Shown here: one piece after another, positions 1-8,816 of the stretch | How positions within the stretch are numbered: position 1 is the stretch's first letter | How the letters are laid out: each line of letters begins with the position of its first letter | Origin: Sphingopyxis macrogoltabida | GTDB lineage: Bacteria > Pseudomonadota > Alphaproteobacteria > Sphingomonadales > Sphingomonadaceae | NCBI RefSeq assembly: GCF_001314325.1 | Contig: NZ_CP009429.1 | Span: forward strand, 806,501-870,500 | Direction of reading: 5' to 3' | Length of the DNA: 64,000 nucleotides | The notes under the pieces: model-generated | Told to the model about the DNA's origin: nothing | Seen by the model: the letters and a program-made list of their open reading frames with translations, nothing else | Databases searched by the model: none | Translations under genes and position numbers: made by a program

Positions 1-588
1 GCCGCGCAAATTAGAGGCGAGAACCGGGTAGCGGTGGCGAGTTTCGGTGACGGGGCCAGCAATATCGGCGCGTTCCACGAAGCGCTCAACATGGCGTCGG
101 TTTGGAAACTGCCGGTTGTTTTCCTCTGCCAGAACAACCAATACGCCGAGCATACGACGCTCGCGGCAGGTACTTCAGTGACGAGCATCGCCGAAAGAGC
201 TGCGGGTTACGAAATGCCCGGCGTGTCGTGCGACGGTCTCGATCCCGAAATGATGTATCAAACAATGGCCGCAGCGGTTGCTCGTGCCCGTGCTGGAGAC
301 GGCCCTACCCTGGTCGAAGCACATACGTACCGCTTGCAGGGTCATATCTTCGGCGCTGATTACAGTTATATTCCCAAGGAAGAGCTCAAGGCTGCCGAAG
401 AGCGGGCCAGCATGATGCGCCTTCGCCAAAGGATCAGCGAGAGACAGGTCACCGATTCCGATCTCGCGCAGATCGAACAGGAGGTGGACGCCGAAATCGA
501 AGATGCCGTGGCGTTCGCACTGAAAAGTGATCCGCCGGATCCGGACGAGATCAGGTTCGACATCTACGAAACGGAGCAGGCAGCATGA
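1..588 (+). CDS. 2-oxo acid dehydrogenase E1 component, alpha subunit (partial)
   Basis: C-terminal portion of a thiamine-diphosphate-dependent E1 alpha subunit (pyruvate/acetoin/branched-chain dehydrogenase type). The frame is open from base 1, so the start lies outside the window; 195 codons are seen against about 320-330 for the family. The sequence GDGASNIG, followed about 20 residues later by CQNN, is the ThDP/Mg-binding signature (GDG...NN). E1 alpha and beta together decarboxylate a 2-oxo acid and pass the acyl group to a lipoyl domain. The stop overlaps the start of the beta-subunit gene (ATGA), indicating translational coupling. The natural 2-oxo acid cannot be told from sequence; the downstream thiolase and DUF35 genes suggest a specialised catabolic dehydrogenase and not housekeeping pyruvate dehydrogenase. 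Confidence 0.9.
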   Translation, partial: AAQIRGENRVAVASFGDGASNIGAFHEALNMASVWKLPVVFLCQNNQYAEHTTLAAGTSVTSIAERAAGYEMPGVSCDGLDPEMMYQTMAAAVARARAGDGPTLVEAHTYRLQGHIFGADYSYIPKEELKAAEERASMMRLRQRISERQVTDSDLAQIEQEVDAEIEDAVAFALKSDPPDPDEIRFDIYETEQAA

Positions 589-1586
589 GCGGAAAAACTA
601 TCAGCTTCGGCCAGGCTCTCAATGCTGCGCTCGATGATGCGATGGCGGACGACGGAAATGTCATGATTCTTGGCGAGGATGTTGCCGACGAGCAGGGCGG
701 CGGCGTGTTCAAGGTCAGCAAGGGCCTTTCGAGCAAATACGGAACCAGTCGCGTTCGTTCGACTCCCATTTCTGAACAGGCCATCCTGGGCGCGGCAGTG
801 GGTGCGGCGATTGTTGGCATGCGTCCGGTGGCCGAGATCATGCTGATGAATTTCATCACGGTCGCGATGGACCAGCTGGTCAATCACGCCGCGAAGCTGC
901 GCTTCATGTCGGGCGGCCAGACCAATGTGCCGCTGGTTGTCCGAACGACGACCGGGGCTGGTGTGGGTTTCGGAGGTCAGCATTCCGATATGCTGGAAGC
1001 CTGGTTTGCTCATGTTCCCGGCCTAAAGATTGCGACCGCCTCGAACCCGGCGGATGCCTATGGCCTGCTTCGCTCTGCGATTGACGATGAAGATCCCGTT
1101 ATCCTGATCGAGAATATCACACACTACGGAATGACAGGCCCCGCCCCAGAGGCTGGTTATCGCGTGCCGCTGGGCAAGGCAGCGATTGCGCGCGAGGGAA
1201 GGGACATCACTCTTGTTACTTACGGACGCGGTGTAAGCGATAGCCTGAAGGCGGCCAGCCTGTTGGCTGATGAAGGTATCGCCGCTGAAGTCATTGACTT
1301 GCGCACCATAGCCCCGTGGGATGAACAGGCGGTTTTCGCTTCTGTCGCCAAGACAAAGCGCGCTGTAATCGTCCACGAAGCAGTTCGTCCTTTCGGGGCC
1401 GGAGCCGAGATTTCCGCTCGCATTCACGAAGAACTGTTCTCTGATCTACTAGCGCCAGTTCAGCGGGTCGCGTCCTATCCCTCTCCGGTTCCCTTTGCGA
1501 AGCCACTGGAGACAGCATTCCTCTATAGTGTCGATGACATTGTTCGTGCGGCACACGCAACAACAGATAAGGCAATTAACTCATGA
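585..1586 (+). CDS. 2-oxo acid dehydrogenase E1 component, beta subunit
   Basis: Transketolase-type E1 beta subunit of 333 residues, the usual length. The N-terminal pyrimidine-binding region has the expected ILGEDVADEQGG and PISEQAILGAAVGAA stretches, with the ThDP-activating Glu in the latter. It continues through a GGQHSD loop to the C-terminal transketolase domain (VIDLRTIAPWD, then VHEAVRPFG). It forms an alpha2beta2 heterotetramer with the upstream product. The start is fixed by the 4-base ATGA overlap with the alpha gene, and the stop overlaps the start of the lipoyl-domain gene in the same way. This is a clear single transcription unit. Family membership is certain; substrate is not. 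Confidence 0.93.
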   Translation: MSGKTISFGQALNAALDDAMADDGNVMILGEDVADEQGGGVFKVSKGLSSKYGTSRVRSTPISEQAILGAAVGAAIVGMRPVAEIMLMNFITVAMDQLVNHAAKLRFMSGGQTNVPLVVRTTTGAGVGFGGQHSDMLEAWFAHVPGLKIATASNPADAYGLLRSAIDDEDPVILIENITHYGMTGPAPEAGYRVPLGKAAIAREGRDITLVTYGRGVSDSLKAASLLADEGIAAEVIDLRTIAPWDEQAVFASVAKTKRAVIVHEAVRPFGAGAEISARIHEELFSDLLAPVQRVASYPSPVPFAKPLETAFLYSVDDIVRAAHATTDKAINS

Positions 1587-1813
1587 CTATAGAAGTTCGC
1601 ATACCAAAGCTTGGGATGAGCATGGAAACTGCAACCCTTTTGGAATGGTGCGTTGAAGATGGTGCGCAGGTCAGTGCTGGCATGCCACTTTATACGGTCG
1701 AGACAGACAAATCGACCATTGAGGTGGAAGCGCCGGCCGACGGACAGATTGAGATAATCGGCTTGGTCGATACTGAATATGAGGTCGGCACTCTCATTGC
1801 TCGTATTTCCTGA
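1583..1813 (+). CDS. Free-standing lipoyl (biotinyl/lipoyl attachment) domain protein
   Basis: A 76-residue protein consisting only of a lipoyl domain: IPKLGMSMETATLLEW opens the barrel, and ETDKSTIEVEAP carries the modifiable lysine (Lys43) in the family's DK context. It should carry the lipoyl arm that accepts the acyl group from the E1 pair. In most complexes this domain is fused to the E2 acyltransferase; here no acyltransferase core follows, so either a separate E2 is encoded before base 1 or elsewhere, or the module works in another way. The start overlaps the E1 beta stop (ATGA). Biotin attachment is the alternative, but the EVE/biotin-type AMKM motif is absent, so lipoylation is favoured. 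Confidence 0.85.
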   Translation: MTIEVRIPKLGMSMETATLLEWCVEDGAQVSAGMPLYTVETDKSTIEVEAPADGQIEIIGLVDTEYEVGTLIARIS

Positions 1814-1843
1814 AGCCTGTTGGGAAAGTGGAGAAGACCCGAA

Positions 1844-2257
1844 ATGCGTGACGAGGTATTTGTTGTCGACCAGGCCGGGAAGGCTCGCATTGTCGCCGGG
1901 AAGAACCGCACCAATGGACAGATTGTCTTTCCATATCCAGATGGAGAGGGCGAGGGGGCATACGAACGGATCGAGCTTCCGCAAAGCGGGACTTTGTGGA
2001 CGTTTACCATACAACGTATTCCGCCGAAGAACCCGCCCTATGTAGGCGTGACCAATCCCGACGACTATGAGCCGTATGGGGTGGGGTACGTCAGCCTCGG
2101 GGATGAAATCATGATTGAAGGTCGGCTCGTTGCCGATCCCGAGAGCCTTAGAATTGGAATGCCGATGGATTGTATTGCGATTTCCCTGTCCAAGGCCGAT
2201 GGCGGAGAGATGATGACATATGCGTTTGCCTCGAGCGAACAGGACAACAATTCATGA
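1844..2257 (+). CDS. DUF35-type OB-fold acyl-CoA-associated protein
   Basis: A 137-residue protein resembling DUF35/OB-fold partners of thiolase-like enzymes: a short N-terminal segment, then beta-rich sequence with TFTIQRIPPKNPPYVG and the closing GMPMDCIAI. The usual N-terminal zinc-ribbon cysteines are not evident. I chose the ATG at 1844 because GGAGAAG lies 7 bases upstream; an in-frame ATG at 1820 is also possible. The stop overlaps the start of the thiolase gene (ATGA). In known pairs (for example the steroid side-chain aldolase Ltp2 with ChsH2, and archaeal HMG-CoA synthase with thiolase) the DUF35 protein bridges or supports the thiolase-fold enzyme. That role is inferred here from adjacency. 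Confidence 0.75.
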   Translation: MRDEVFVVDQAGKARIVAGKNRTNGQIVFPYPDGEGEGAYERIELPQSGTLWTFTIQRIPPKNPPYVGVTNPDDYEPYGVGYVSLGDEIMIEGRLVADPESLRIGMPMDCIAISLSKADGGEMMTYAFASSEQDNNS

Positions 2258-3399
2258 GCCAAGTTTATGTCATCGGCGCTGGAATTCATCCGTTCGGTCG
2301 ACACGACGGCAAATCTGGTCTCGATCTAGGTGTCGATGCCACAAAGTTAGCGTTGAACGACTGCGGACTGGAGTGGTCGAATGTCGAAGCAGCATTCGGG
2401 GGATCGTCAGCCTCGGGGAATGCCGATGCCTTGATGCCGCGAATGGGTCTCACGGGAATTCAGTTCATAAATGTAGCGAATGGCTGCGCAACCGGTGGTT
2501 CTGCCGTGCTGTCTGCGTACTGGGCGATCAAGGCCGGTGAGTTTGACACGGCTTTGGCGGTAGGGTTTGATAAGCATCCTCGCGGCTCCTTCAATCCCGA
2601 TCCAGAGAAATATGGGCTCCCACAATGGTACGGCGATACCGGCCTTATGTTGACGACCCAGTTCTTCGCCCTGAAGATTCAGCGCTATATGCACGATCAT
2701 GGTATTTCGGCTCGGACGCTCGCCCGGGTCGCGTCCAAGGCATTCGAGAACGGTTCGCGCACTCCCCACGCCTGGCGGCGCGCGGCGATGGACCAGGGCG
2801 CAATCCTGGCTTCCCGCATGATAAGCGATCCTCTAACACAATATATGTTCTGCAGCCCCTCGGAGGGCGGCGTGGCGCTGATCCTTGCTTCCGAGAAAAA
2901 GGCTCGCGAATTGGGACGGACGCAGGTCAGGTTGAGGTCGGCAGCGGTGAAAACAAGGCCAGAAAACAGCTTTGAAGTGTTTTCTCCTTCTCTTTCTGTC
3001 GAGAGGGGCGAAACGCCGACAATGCTTGCAGCTCGCGCCGCCTTTGATAAGGCGGGTCTCGGTCCGAAAGACATTGATGTTGCCCAGTTACAGGATACCG
3101 AAAGCGGCGCTGAAATCATGCATATGGCGGAAAACGGCTTCTGCCGTGATGGCGATCAGGAACAATGGCTTGCCGACGGACTAACCGCTCTTGGCGGGCA
3201 ACTGCCAATCAATACGGACGGTGGATGTATTGCCTGTGGGGAACCGATTGGCGCCTCCGGCTTGCGTCAGGTTTATGAAAATGTTCTGCAGTTACGCGGG
3301 AAGGCCGAAAACAGGCAGGTCGAAAACGCCAGACTTGCTTATTCGCAAGTATATGGGGCTCCAGGACTTGCTGCAGTTGCGATCCTAGAAAAGATTTAA
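2254..3399 (+). CDS. Thiolase-like acyl-CoA enzyme (SCP-x/lipid-transfer type)
   Basis: 381-residue thiolase-fold protein of the SCP-x/lipid-transfer group. The nucleophile region reads NVANGCATGG with Cys78, and a C-terminal active-site loop GGCIACGEPIGASG (about residues 323-336) replaces the canonical thiolase GGxxxxGHPxGxTG, as in nonspecific lipid-transfer thiolases and aldolases. It could cleave a beta-ketoacyl-CoA or act as a retro-aldolase on a beta-hydroxyacyl-CoA with its DUF35 partner. The start is at the ATGA overlap with that partner, not at the in-frame ATG 84 bases upstream. It ends the catabolic operon; a TetR gene follows after 75 bases. Confidence 0.82.
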   Translation: MSQVYVIGAGIHPFGRHDGKSGLDLGVDATKLALNDCGLEWSNVEAAFGGSSASGNADALMPRMGLTGIQFINVANGCATGGSAVLSAYWAIKAGEFDTALAVGFDKHPRGSFNPDPEKYGLPQWYGDTGLMLTTQFFALKIQRYMHDHGISARTLARVASKAFENGSRTPHAWRRAAMDQGAILASRMISDPLTQYMFCSPSEGGVALILASEKKARELGRTQVRLRSAAVKTRPENSFEVFSPSLSVERGETPTMLAARAAFDKAGLGPKDIDVAQLQDTESGAEIMHMAENGFCRDGDQEQWLADGLTALGGQLPINTDGGCIACGEPIGASGLRQVYENVLQLRGKAENRQVENARLAYSQVYGAPGLAAVAILEKI

Positions 3400-3473
3400 T
3401 TTGCTGCGAAGCGCAGCTGTATTTAAGGGTTTGTTCTAATATTGGATATGATAAATATTGGGAACAATAATAG

Positions 3474-4181
3474 GTGCTAAAAATAAAAACAACATATGAT
3501 AGCGTCACGATGGCTGAACGGCGTCAGCGGATCCTTTATGAAGTTCGGAAGCTCGTCAATGAGGAGGGGTTGGAAGGCTTCAGCATGCGCGAGATCAGCA
3601 AGAGGGCGAACGTCGCGCCCAAGACTCTCTATAATGCCTTTGGAGATCGTGATCGCTTGATCGGTTGCGCCATTCGAGAGGTGTACGATGCGGTTCGACA
3701 GAATGTCCAATTCAGGACTTCAGACAGAACGCTTGAGGGTTTGTTGGATCGCGCCATAGTGCTTAATCGAGGAAATCTGAAGGCGCGAAATTACGCACAG
3801 GCAGTGGCCACAATCTACTTCTCGCCTAGTACAAATCCATACTTGCGCTCGTTGCTACAGGAAATGGCGGTTGGCAATACGCGAGAGTGGTTGGAAGATG
3901 TTCGTGCCAAGGGTGGGCTTCACGATTGGGTGAATATCGATCATCTGACCCGCCACATGGCAAACATGGAATATGGCCTAATACTTGAATGGGCGACGAG
4001 CAGCGTGAAAGATTCGGATTACCTTTTTCACTTCGTCGAGATTATTCTCTTCAGTGCGTTGGCGGCAACGCGAGGAGAAGTCAGAGAAACAGCAAATTCC
4101 ATTCTTACAAAAATGGTAGCTACAGGCGAGCTACCTAAGTTCGAGAACCCAATTATTCGCCCGATTGACGTGCCAAAGTAG
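3474..4181 (+). CDS. TetR/AcrR-family transcriptional regulator
   Basis: 235-residue regulator with an N-terminal TetR helix-turn-helix: RQRILYEVRKLVNEEG, then FSMREISKRANVAPKTLYNAF, about residues 17-60. The C-terminal ligand-binding region is not recognisable in detail. It is 75 bases downstream of the thiolase gene on the same strand, so it may be the local regulator of the dehydrogenase/thiolase operon (inference). The start is ambiguous: GTG at 3474 follows a weak GGGA, while ATG at 3510 would remove 12 residues. The A+T-rich stretch at 3400-3480 may hold its own promoter. Confidence 0.85.
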   Translation: MLKIKTTYDSVTMAERRQRILYEVRKLVNEEGLEGFSMREISKRANVAPKTLYNAFGDRDRLIGCAIREVYDAVRQNVQFRTSDRTLEGLLDRAIVLNRGNLKARNYAQAVATIYFSPSTNPYLRSLLQEMAVGNTREWLEDVRAKGGLHDWVNIDHLTRHMANMEYGLILEWATSSVKDSDYLFHFVEIILFSALAATRGEVRETANSILTKMVATGELPKFENPIIRPIDVPK

Positions 4182-4455
4182 ACTGCAATGGCGTGCCCTA
4201 GGGTCAGGATCTGTAATTGCAGAGCTTGGCGGTGCCGATCCCTTGAGGGTTTCATGGATCTGTCCGCACTGGCCGGGCCGAAGCCTGGTCGTGCTATATC
4301 GGGTCTCACAGAGGCGAACGTTGCATTGACTCGAAGCGGGCTTTGCAGCCCATCTGACTACCTTCGCAGATCGTTCGTCCCTGCGTTCCCTCGCGGGACA
4401 CCGCCCTCGGATCAGCTTTGACGCGTCACCGCTGGCAAACAGACTTTAGCCTACC

Positions 4456-5463
4456 TCAAGCTTGGAACAAAGTGCCGTCACGCAGCATGGCATGCATGAT
4501 GACCGCGAGCCGACGGGCGAGTGCGACACGGGCTTTCTTCAAGCCGCGACGCTTGGCGATCTTCATGGCCCATGTTTTCAGGGCGAAGGTCTCACGGCTC
4601 CGGGTAAGGATCGAGTTGGCAGCTTCGTACAGCAGCTTGCGCACGGTCCCATCGCCCTGTTTGGTGATCCTGCCAGTCCAATCGAGCTCGCCCGACTGAT
4701 GGCGTCGGGGCACAAGGCCAAAGTAGGCCCCGGCATTGCGTGATTGTCGGAAGCGTCCGGCTTCATCGACTGCAGCGGCGAAGGCAGCAGATGTCTGCAC
4801 GCCGACGCCCGGAATGGTCATCAGGATCTCGCAAGCCTGTGACTGGCTTGCGATGACACGCAGGCGGCGGTCCATTTCCTTGATTTGCTCGACCAGTTCT
4901 GCGCGCACGGACAGCAAGGATGCGATGGCGTCGCCAAGGCCCGGGGTGTGGGCGGCCTGCATGATCCGTTCGAGGAAGGCCTTCCCTTGACCTGCGCCGG
5001 GCCGATATCCGAACGTGGCGCAGAGACCGCGGATCGTGTTGTCGAGCCGGACACGCGCTTCCACCAGATGGCTCCGTGCGGTGATCACGCTGCGAACGCC
5101 ATGCGCTGCCGGAGATTTGACATGCACCTCCTTGTAGAAGCCGGTGCGCGCCAACTGTGCGAGGCCGGCGGCATCGTGAGGGTCGGTCTTGTTCGCCTTC
5201 ATTGCTTTGAGGCTCTGGTGCGCCTGGCGGGCATCGATGCACACCACCGGGACACCCAGTTCACGCAGACCGAGGCAAATCGCCGGCGACATGCGGCCCG
5301 TTTCGATCACCGCCCGCTCGATTGGACCGTATCGCTCCAGCATCATGGCGATCGCCTCCGGAGAGCTCTCCACTTTCTCCGACACGACCTTCCGACCATT
5401 GTCATCAACGATGCAGACCTGCGTGGATTCCATCGACAGGTCCAATCCGGCATAGTGCTTCAT
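4456..5463 (-). CDS. IS110-family transposase
   Basis: 335-residue DEDD transposase of the IS110 family. The N-terminal RuvC-like domain opens with YAGLDLSMESTQ (first Asp), followed by AVIETG and KTDPHDA acidic positions. The C-terminal transposase_20 domain has TIPGVGVQTSAAFAA and GAYFGLVPRRHQSG. IS110 elements lack terminal inverted repeats and use a structured non-coding (bridge) RNA for target choice. The non-coding flanks here are about 90 bases on the 5' side and up to about 270 bases (4182-4455) on the 3' side. The exact element ends are not visible. It abuts the end of an IS5-family remnant. Confidence 0.9.
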   Translation of the reverse strand: MKHYAGLDLSMESTQVCIVDDNGRKVVSEKVESSPEAIAMMLERYGPIERAVIETGRMSPAICLGLRELGVPVVCIDARQAHQSLKAMKANKTDPHDAAGLAQLARTGFYKEVHVKSPAAHGVRSVITARSHLVEARVRLDNTIRGLCATFGYRPGAGQGKAFLERIMQAAHTPGLGDAIASLLSVRAELVEQIKEMDRRLRVIASQSQACEILMTIPGVGVQTSAAFAAAVDEAGRFRQSRNAGAYFGLVPRRHQSGELDWTGRITKQGDGTVRKLLYEAANSILTRSRETFALKTWAMKIAKRRGLKKARVALARRLAVIMHAMLRDGTLFQA

Positions 5464-5556
5464 GGCTGCTTCCTTCCTTCAGGATTCGACAACCAGAAGT
5501 GTGCGCCTCAACCAAGGTCCGAGGGAAGCAGCCGCAATTACACGATGACTCATTGA

Positions 5557-5753
5557 TCAGAGCCAGAAGATGACGGTTGCGGCGAGTGCGACGGCGGAGA
5601 AGAAGGCCTTCGGGCAGCGATCGTAGCGTGTTGCGACCCGCCTCCAGTCTTTGAGGCGGCCGAACATGATCTCGATGCGGTTACGGCGTTTGTAGCGGCG
5701 TTTGTCGTACTTTACGGTCGTGTTCCGGATTTTTCGGCCCGGGATGCAGGGCG
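5557..5753 (-). pseudogene. IS5-family (IS427-type) transposase, C-terminal fragment
   Basis: The minus strand encodes the last ~65 residues of an IS5-family transposase: KRRYKRRNRIEIMFGRLKDW, then RRVATRYDR and finally TVIFWL before the stop at 5557. It parallels the end of the intact IS5-family element at 22967-23820, whose product ends in TTLAFWL, but is clearly a different element. The 5' part of the gene is cut off by the left end of the IS3 element at about 5754 and is not found beyond the right end of that element. An AATGAGTC end motif (5540-5554) resembles the terminus of IS5-family elements, and IS110 lies next to it. Confidence 0.85.
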
Positions 5754-5793
5754 TGATACTGGTCTGCCCCCACCGAGTGGACCGATTGGTTTG

Positions 5794-6720
5794 TTAGTGC
5801 ATTAAGCTCATCGCCGCCATATCCGGACGGAGGTGGAGCGAAGCGGAACCGGAGGCCGGATATGGCGGTGTCGCCGTTTCCGGTGCCGGTGGCCGGTAGC
5901 CCAAGCTGCTATGCGGGCGGACGGTGTTGTAATGCCGCCGCCATGCCTCGATCAGCACCCTGGCCTCGGCGAGGCTGTAGAAGATCTCGCCATTGAGCAG
6001 TTCGTCGCGAAGCGACCCGTTGAAGCTTTCGTTATAGCCATTTTCCCATGGTGATCCCGGCGCGATATAGAGGGTCTTTACGCCGATCTGCCCCAGCCAT
6101 TTCTGGACGGCGGTCGCGATAAACTCGCTACCATTATCGGATCGTATATGCGCTGGCGGCCCACGCGAGATGAACAGGTCGGCCAGGGCCGCCAGAACAT
6201 CCTCATGCTTGAGTTGCCGTGCAACGATGAGCGCCAGGCATTCCCTGCTGGCCTCGTCGATGATCGTGAGGATGCGGAACTTGCGACCGTCATGCGTCCG
6301 CCCCTCGACGAAATCGTAGGCCCAGACATGCCCCGGATATTCGGGGCGTAGCCGGATGCACGATCCGTCATTGAGCCATAGACGCCCGCGCTTTGGCTGG
6401 CGCTGCGGGACTTTCAGTCCTTCACGCCGCCATATCCGCTCGACACGTTTATGGTTCACCGTCCATCCCGCATGGCACAGCAACGCCGTGACCCGGCGGT
6501 AGCCGTAACGACCATATTGCTTCGCCAATGCAATGATGTCCTCGGTCAGTGCCTGTTCGTCATCCGCCCCGCGCGGCATCTTGCGCTGCGTCGATCGATG
6601 CTGACCCAGCACCCGGCATATCCGTCGCTCGGATACCCGGACTGGCAGATCCCGTCGTACCTGATCGATGCAGCGCCGCCGCCGCGCGGGGCTCAGAAGT
6701 TTCCCCGTGCAGCCTCCTGC
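5794..6720 (-). CDS. IS3-family transposase OrfB (DDE integrase)
   Basis: Catalytic subunit of the IS3 transposase, read in a different frame from OrfA and normally made as an OrfAB fusion by -1 frameshifting. An HTH_21-type segment ([19 protein letters not shown]) precedes the rve integrase core. DDE residues are visible in [13 protein letters not shown], in IRSDNGSEF, and in the E of [14 protein letters not shown]. The end ([13 protein letters not shown]) is typical. The 5' end given is approximate because the frame is open upstream to 6840 and no independent start with a ribosome site is obvious. Confidence 0.85.
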   Translation of the reverse strand, partial: AGGCTGKLLSPARRRRCIDQVRRDLPVRVSERRICRVLGQHRSTQRKMPRGADDEQALTEDIIALAKQYGRYGYRRVTALLCHAGWTVNHKRVERIWRREGLKVPQRQPKRGRLWLNDGSCIRLRPEYPGHVWAYDFVEGRTHDGRKFRILTIIDEASRECLALIVARQLKHEDVLAALADLFISRGPPAHIRSDNGSEFIATAVQKWLGQIGVKTLYIAPGSPWENGYNESFNGSLRDELLNGEIFYSLAEARVLIEAWRRHYNTVRPHSSLGYRPPAPETATPPYPASGSASLHLRPDMAAMSLMH

Positions 6721-6971
6721 AAGATCAGCTTGTCCAAGGTCAGGTCCGAGATCGCCCGGCGCAGCCGCTGGTTCTCCTTCTCCAGATCCTTCATCCGCCG
6801 CGCCTGGTCGGTCTTCAGGCCGCCATACTCCTTGCGCCACCGATAATAGGTCTGCTCGCTGACCGCGATCCGGCGACAGGCTTCAGCCGTGCTCGCTCCC
6901 TGCGCCAGCACAATCTCAACTTCACGCAGCTTGCCGATGATCTCTTCCGGCTTGTGCTTCTTGCTCGGCAT
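6693..6971 (-). CDS. IS3-family transposase OrfA
   Basis: 92-residue OrfA with an HTH_8-type DNA-binding domain: [19 protein letters not shown], then [19 protein letters not shown] (about residues 7-46). It is followed by a leucine-zipper-like helix ([20 protein letters not shown]). It binds the element ends and is fused to OrfB by frameshifting near its 3' end. A decayed relative of this OrfA lies just outside the element at 7166-7262. Confidence 0.9.
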   Translation of the reverse strand: MPSKKHKPEEIIGKLREVEIVLAQGASTAEACRRIAVSEQTYYRWRKEYGGLKTDQARRMKDLEKENQRLRRAISDLTLDKLILQEAARGNF

Positions 6972-7165
6972 TCAATGTCCCTTTCATGGTCCAGACTATC
7001 ATAGTCTCTGGGCCACTCAGCGGGGGGCAGATCAGTGTCGGTGAGTGCGAACAGCGCGGTCGCAGCGGGGCTACCAGAGGTTACTGACATGGCGCGAGCA
7101 TTAGCACTCTCGGCGATTTATTCAATCAGCAATAGTTGCTTTAGCAAACGCATTTGGCCTGCCCA

Positions 7166-7262
7166 TTAACTCAGGCCGCCGGGTACGACCGTCGCGATCC
7201 GCCGACGCGCCTCCGCGGTCATGGCGCCCTGCGCCAACACAACCTCCGCTTCACGCAATGGT
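7166..7262 (-). pseudogene. IS3 OrfA relic
   Basis: About 31 codons on the minus strand read LREAEVVLAQGAMTAEARRR then IATVV and a stop at 7166. They match residues 15-37 of the intact OrfA next door ([20 protein letters not shown]) but diverge where the helix-turn-helix should continue. No ribosome site or start is present. This is debris from an earlier, related IS3 insertion. Confidence 0.7.
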
Positions 7263-7889
7263 AGCCGGATGCTGCACGCACCGCTTCAGAAGGAGGGTAC
7301 CAGGAACGGCTGCATATCACTTCACATCGTCGAGTATTGCGTGCCGACGGCTGACTGAAATGAGAGATGGGGCGATGGGCTGTCTTGACTGCCTTTCCTG
7401 GCAGGTTTACTCGTTCGATGTTGGAGTGAGGGCTCATTCCAACGAGAAATGAGGGAGGGTGTGAAGTGGAAGGAGCCTTCGGCCAGCTTCCGAATGCGTC
7501 GCGTGCTCAGGATGAATCTGCTCGCCGATTGTTCTTGCAGCCATTGTCCTTGGCAGGCGAAGGTTCCTGTGAGGCCTACCTCCTGTCTGCTAGCCCGTCA
7601 GTCGATGGCCCCGCAGGCGGGCTAGCCGACCGCGGGATTTCACTCTCCCTGTTGGAGCGTCGCGCGATTTGGATCGGCATGCATGATGCGGCTGCCGGTT
7701 ATGGACCTCTGCCCTCTGGATCAACCTGGATCAGGCGACTTATCGGCGTTTTTGCCGATGGACCGCGCAAGCAAACCTTCAACCTCTCTCAAATCCCCGT
7801 CTTGAAGCCTTTCGGTGTCTTGGTCTGCAGTTCGGCCAGGACGCCGCTGATCTGATAGAGGACAACCGTAAACTGGAGGATCGTAACCC
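7263..7889. other. Intergenic stretch without a supportable gene
   Basis: About 630 bases between the IS3 debris and the universal stress gene. A 129-codon frame open at 7466-7855 (plus strand) has no recognisable motif and an unconvincing composition, and I do not call it. The 3' part carries the ribosome site (GGAGG at 7876) of the next gene. I see no RNA gene or repeat here. Confidence 0.5.
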
Positions 7890-8738
7890 TTGTTGCCTAT
7901 CTGGAGAGATATCGCCGTTTTCCTCGACGCCACGCCTGAGGGCGAGCACATAGGTCGCCGTGCGGCTGCGATCGCGCAACGTCATAATGCGCATCTGGTG
8001 GGCGTCTATGGCGTGTCCCACGAAAACGCGCATCCCACCGAAACCTATGCAAGGGGCACTGCGGCGATTCGAGACGTGCTGACGCGGCAACGGCTTGCCG
8101 ACGAACAGAAAATTATTGCCGCCGCCCGCCATTTTGGAGAGCTGGCCCGCGAATATGGCATCGGCTCCGAATTCCGGATCGTGTGGCGCGATGACCTGCG
8201 CGACGAAAGCATGTTGCGGGCGCTGCACTGCGATCTCATCGTCGCGGCGCATCCCAAACCGGCAGACCTCCCGTCAGGCTGGTCGGCCGAGCGACTGTTG
8301 CTGGCCACCGGAATTCCCGTGCTGATGATCCCTGCGGGATGGGGCGGTGAGACGATCGGCGAAAATGTGCTGATCGCATGGAATCGCAGCCGAGAAGCGC
8401 GGCGGGCGGTGAACGACGCAATTCCGTTCATCAATTCCGCGTCCAACGTGACGATACTCACCATCGACAGCGGCCGGAACCCCGAACGTTTTGGAACAGA
8501 GCCTGGTGCCAATCTCCTTGAACATTTGTCCAGACACGGCGCACGTGTCGAGATCGCCAACATCACGTCCGAGGGCGCACCGGTGGCGGATGTGATCCTC
8601 GACCAGGCGGCGGAACGCGACGCAAACCTGCTCGTGATCGGGGCTTACAGCCACCCGCGCACCACCGAGATACTCTTCGGCGGTGTCACTCGATCGCTGC
8701 TGTCGAGCGCGCGGGTTCCGCTACTGATTTCCCGCTGA
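7890..8738 (+). CDS. Tandem universal stress protein (UspA family)
   Basis: 282-residue cytoplasmic protein with two UspA-like domains (about residues 5-145 and 155-282). The second domain ends in the ATP-binding-type pattern VIGAYSHPRTTEILFGGVTR followed by SLL, matching G-x2-G-x9-G-(S/T). The first domain is degenerate at this motif. The start is a TTG at 7890, 9 bases after GGAGG (7876-7880). Such tandem Usp proteins are stress-responsive nucleotide-binding proteins; no partner is evident nearby. Confidence 0.85.
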   Translation: MLPIWRDIAVFLDATPEGEHIGRRAAAIAQRHNAHLVGVYGVSHENAHPTETYARGTAAIRDVLTRQRLADEQKIIAAARHFGELAREYGIGSEFRIVWRDDLRDESMLRALHCDLIVAAHPKPADLPSGWSAERLLLATGIPVLMIPAGWGGETIGENVLIAWNRSREARRAVNDAIPFINSASNVTILTIDSGRNPERFGTEPGANLLEHLSRHGARVEIANITSEGAPVADVILDQAAERDANLLVIGAYSHPRTTEILFGGVTRSLLSSARVPLLISR

Positions 8739-8816
8739 CCAGGGCGTATCCAGCCTAAAGACGTTGGCAGAAGATTGGACGCCAAAGATGTTCGATATAT
8801 CGGAGATAACCGCAAA

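Larger units (their letters stand above)
5754..7040 (-). mobile_element. IS3-family insertion sequence
   Basis: Complete IS3-family element of about 1.29 kb. Imperfect terminal inverted repeats are visible: left TGATACTGGTCTGCCCCC then ACCGAGTGG (5754-5780), right (reverse complement of 7011-7040) CGACACTGATCTGCCCCC then CGCTGAGTGG. It contains orfA and orfB on the minus strand in the usual overlapping arrangement. No clear short target duplication is seen, which fits insertion followed by loss of one flank: on the left it interrupts an IS5-family remnant that does not resume on the right. Confidence 0.85.

Noticed and set aside
7466..7855. 129-codon open frame between IS3 debris and the universal stress gene
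   Set aside because: No motif, poor codon character and no convincing start context; left as unassigned sequence.
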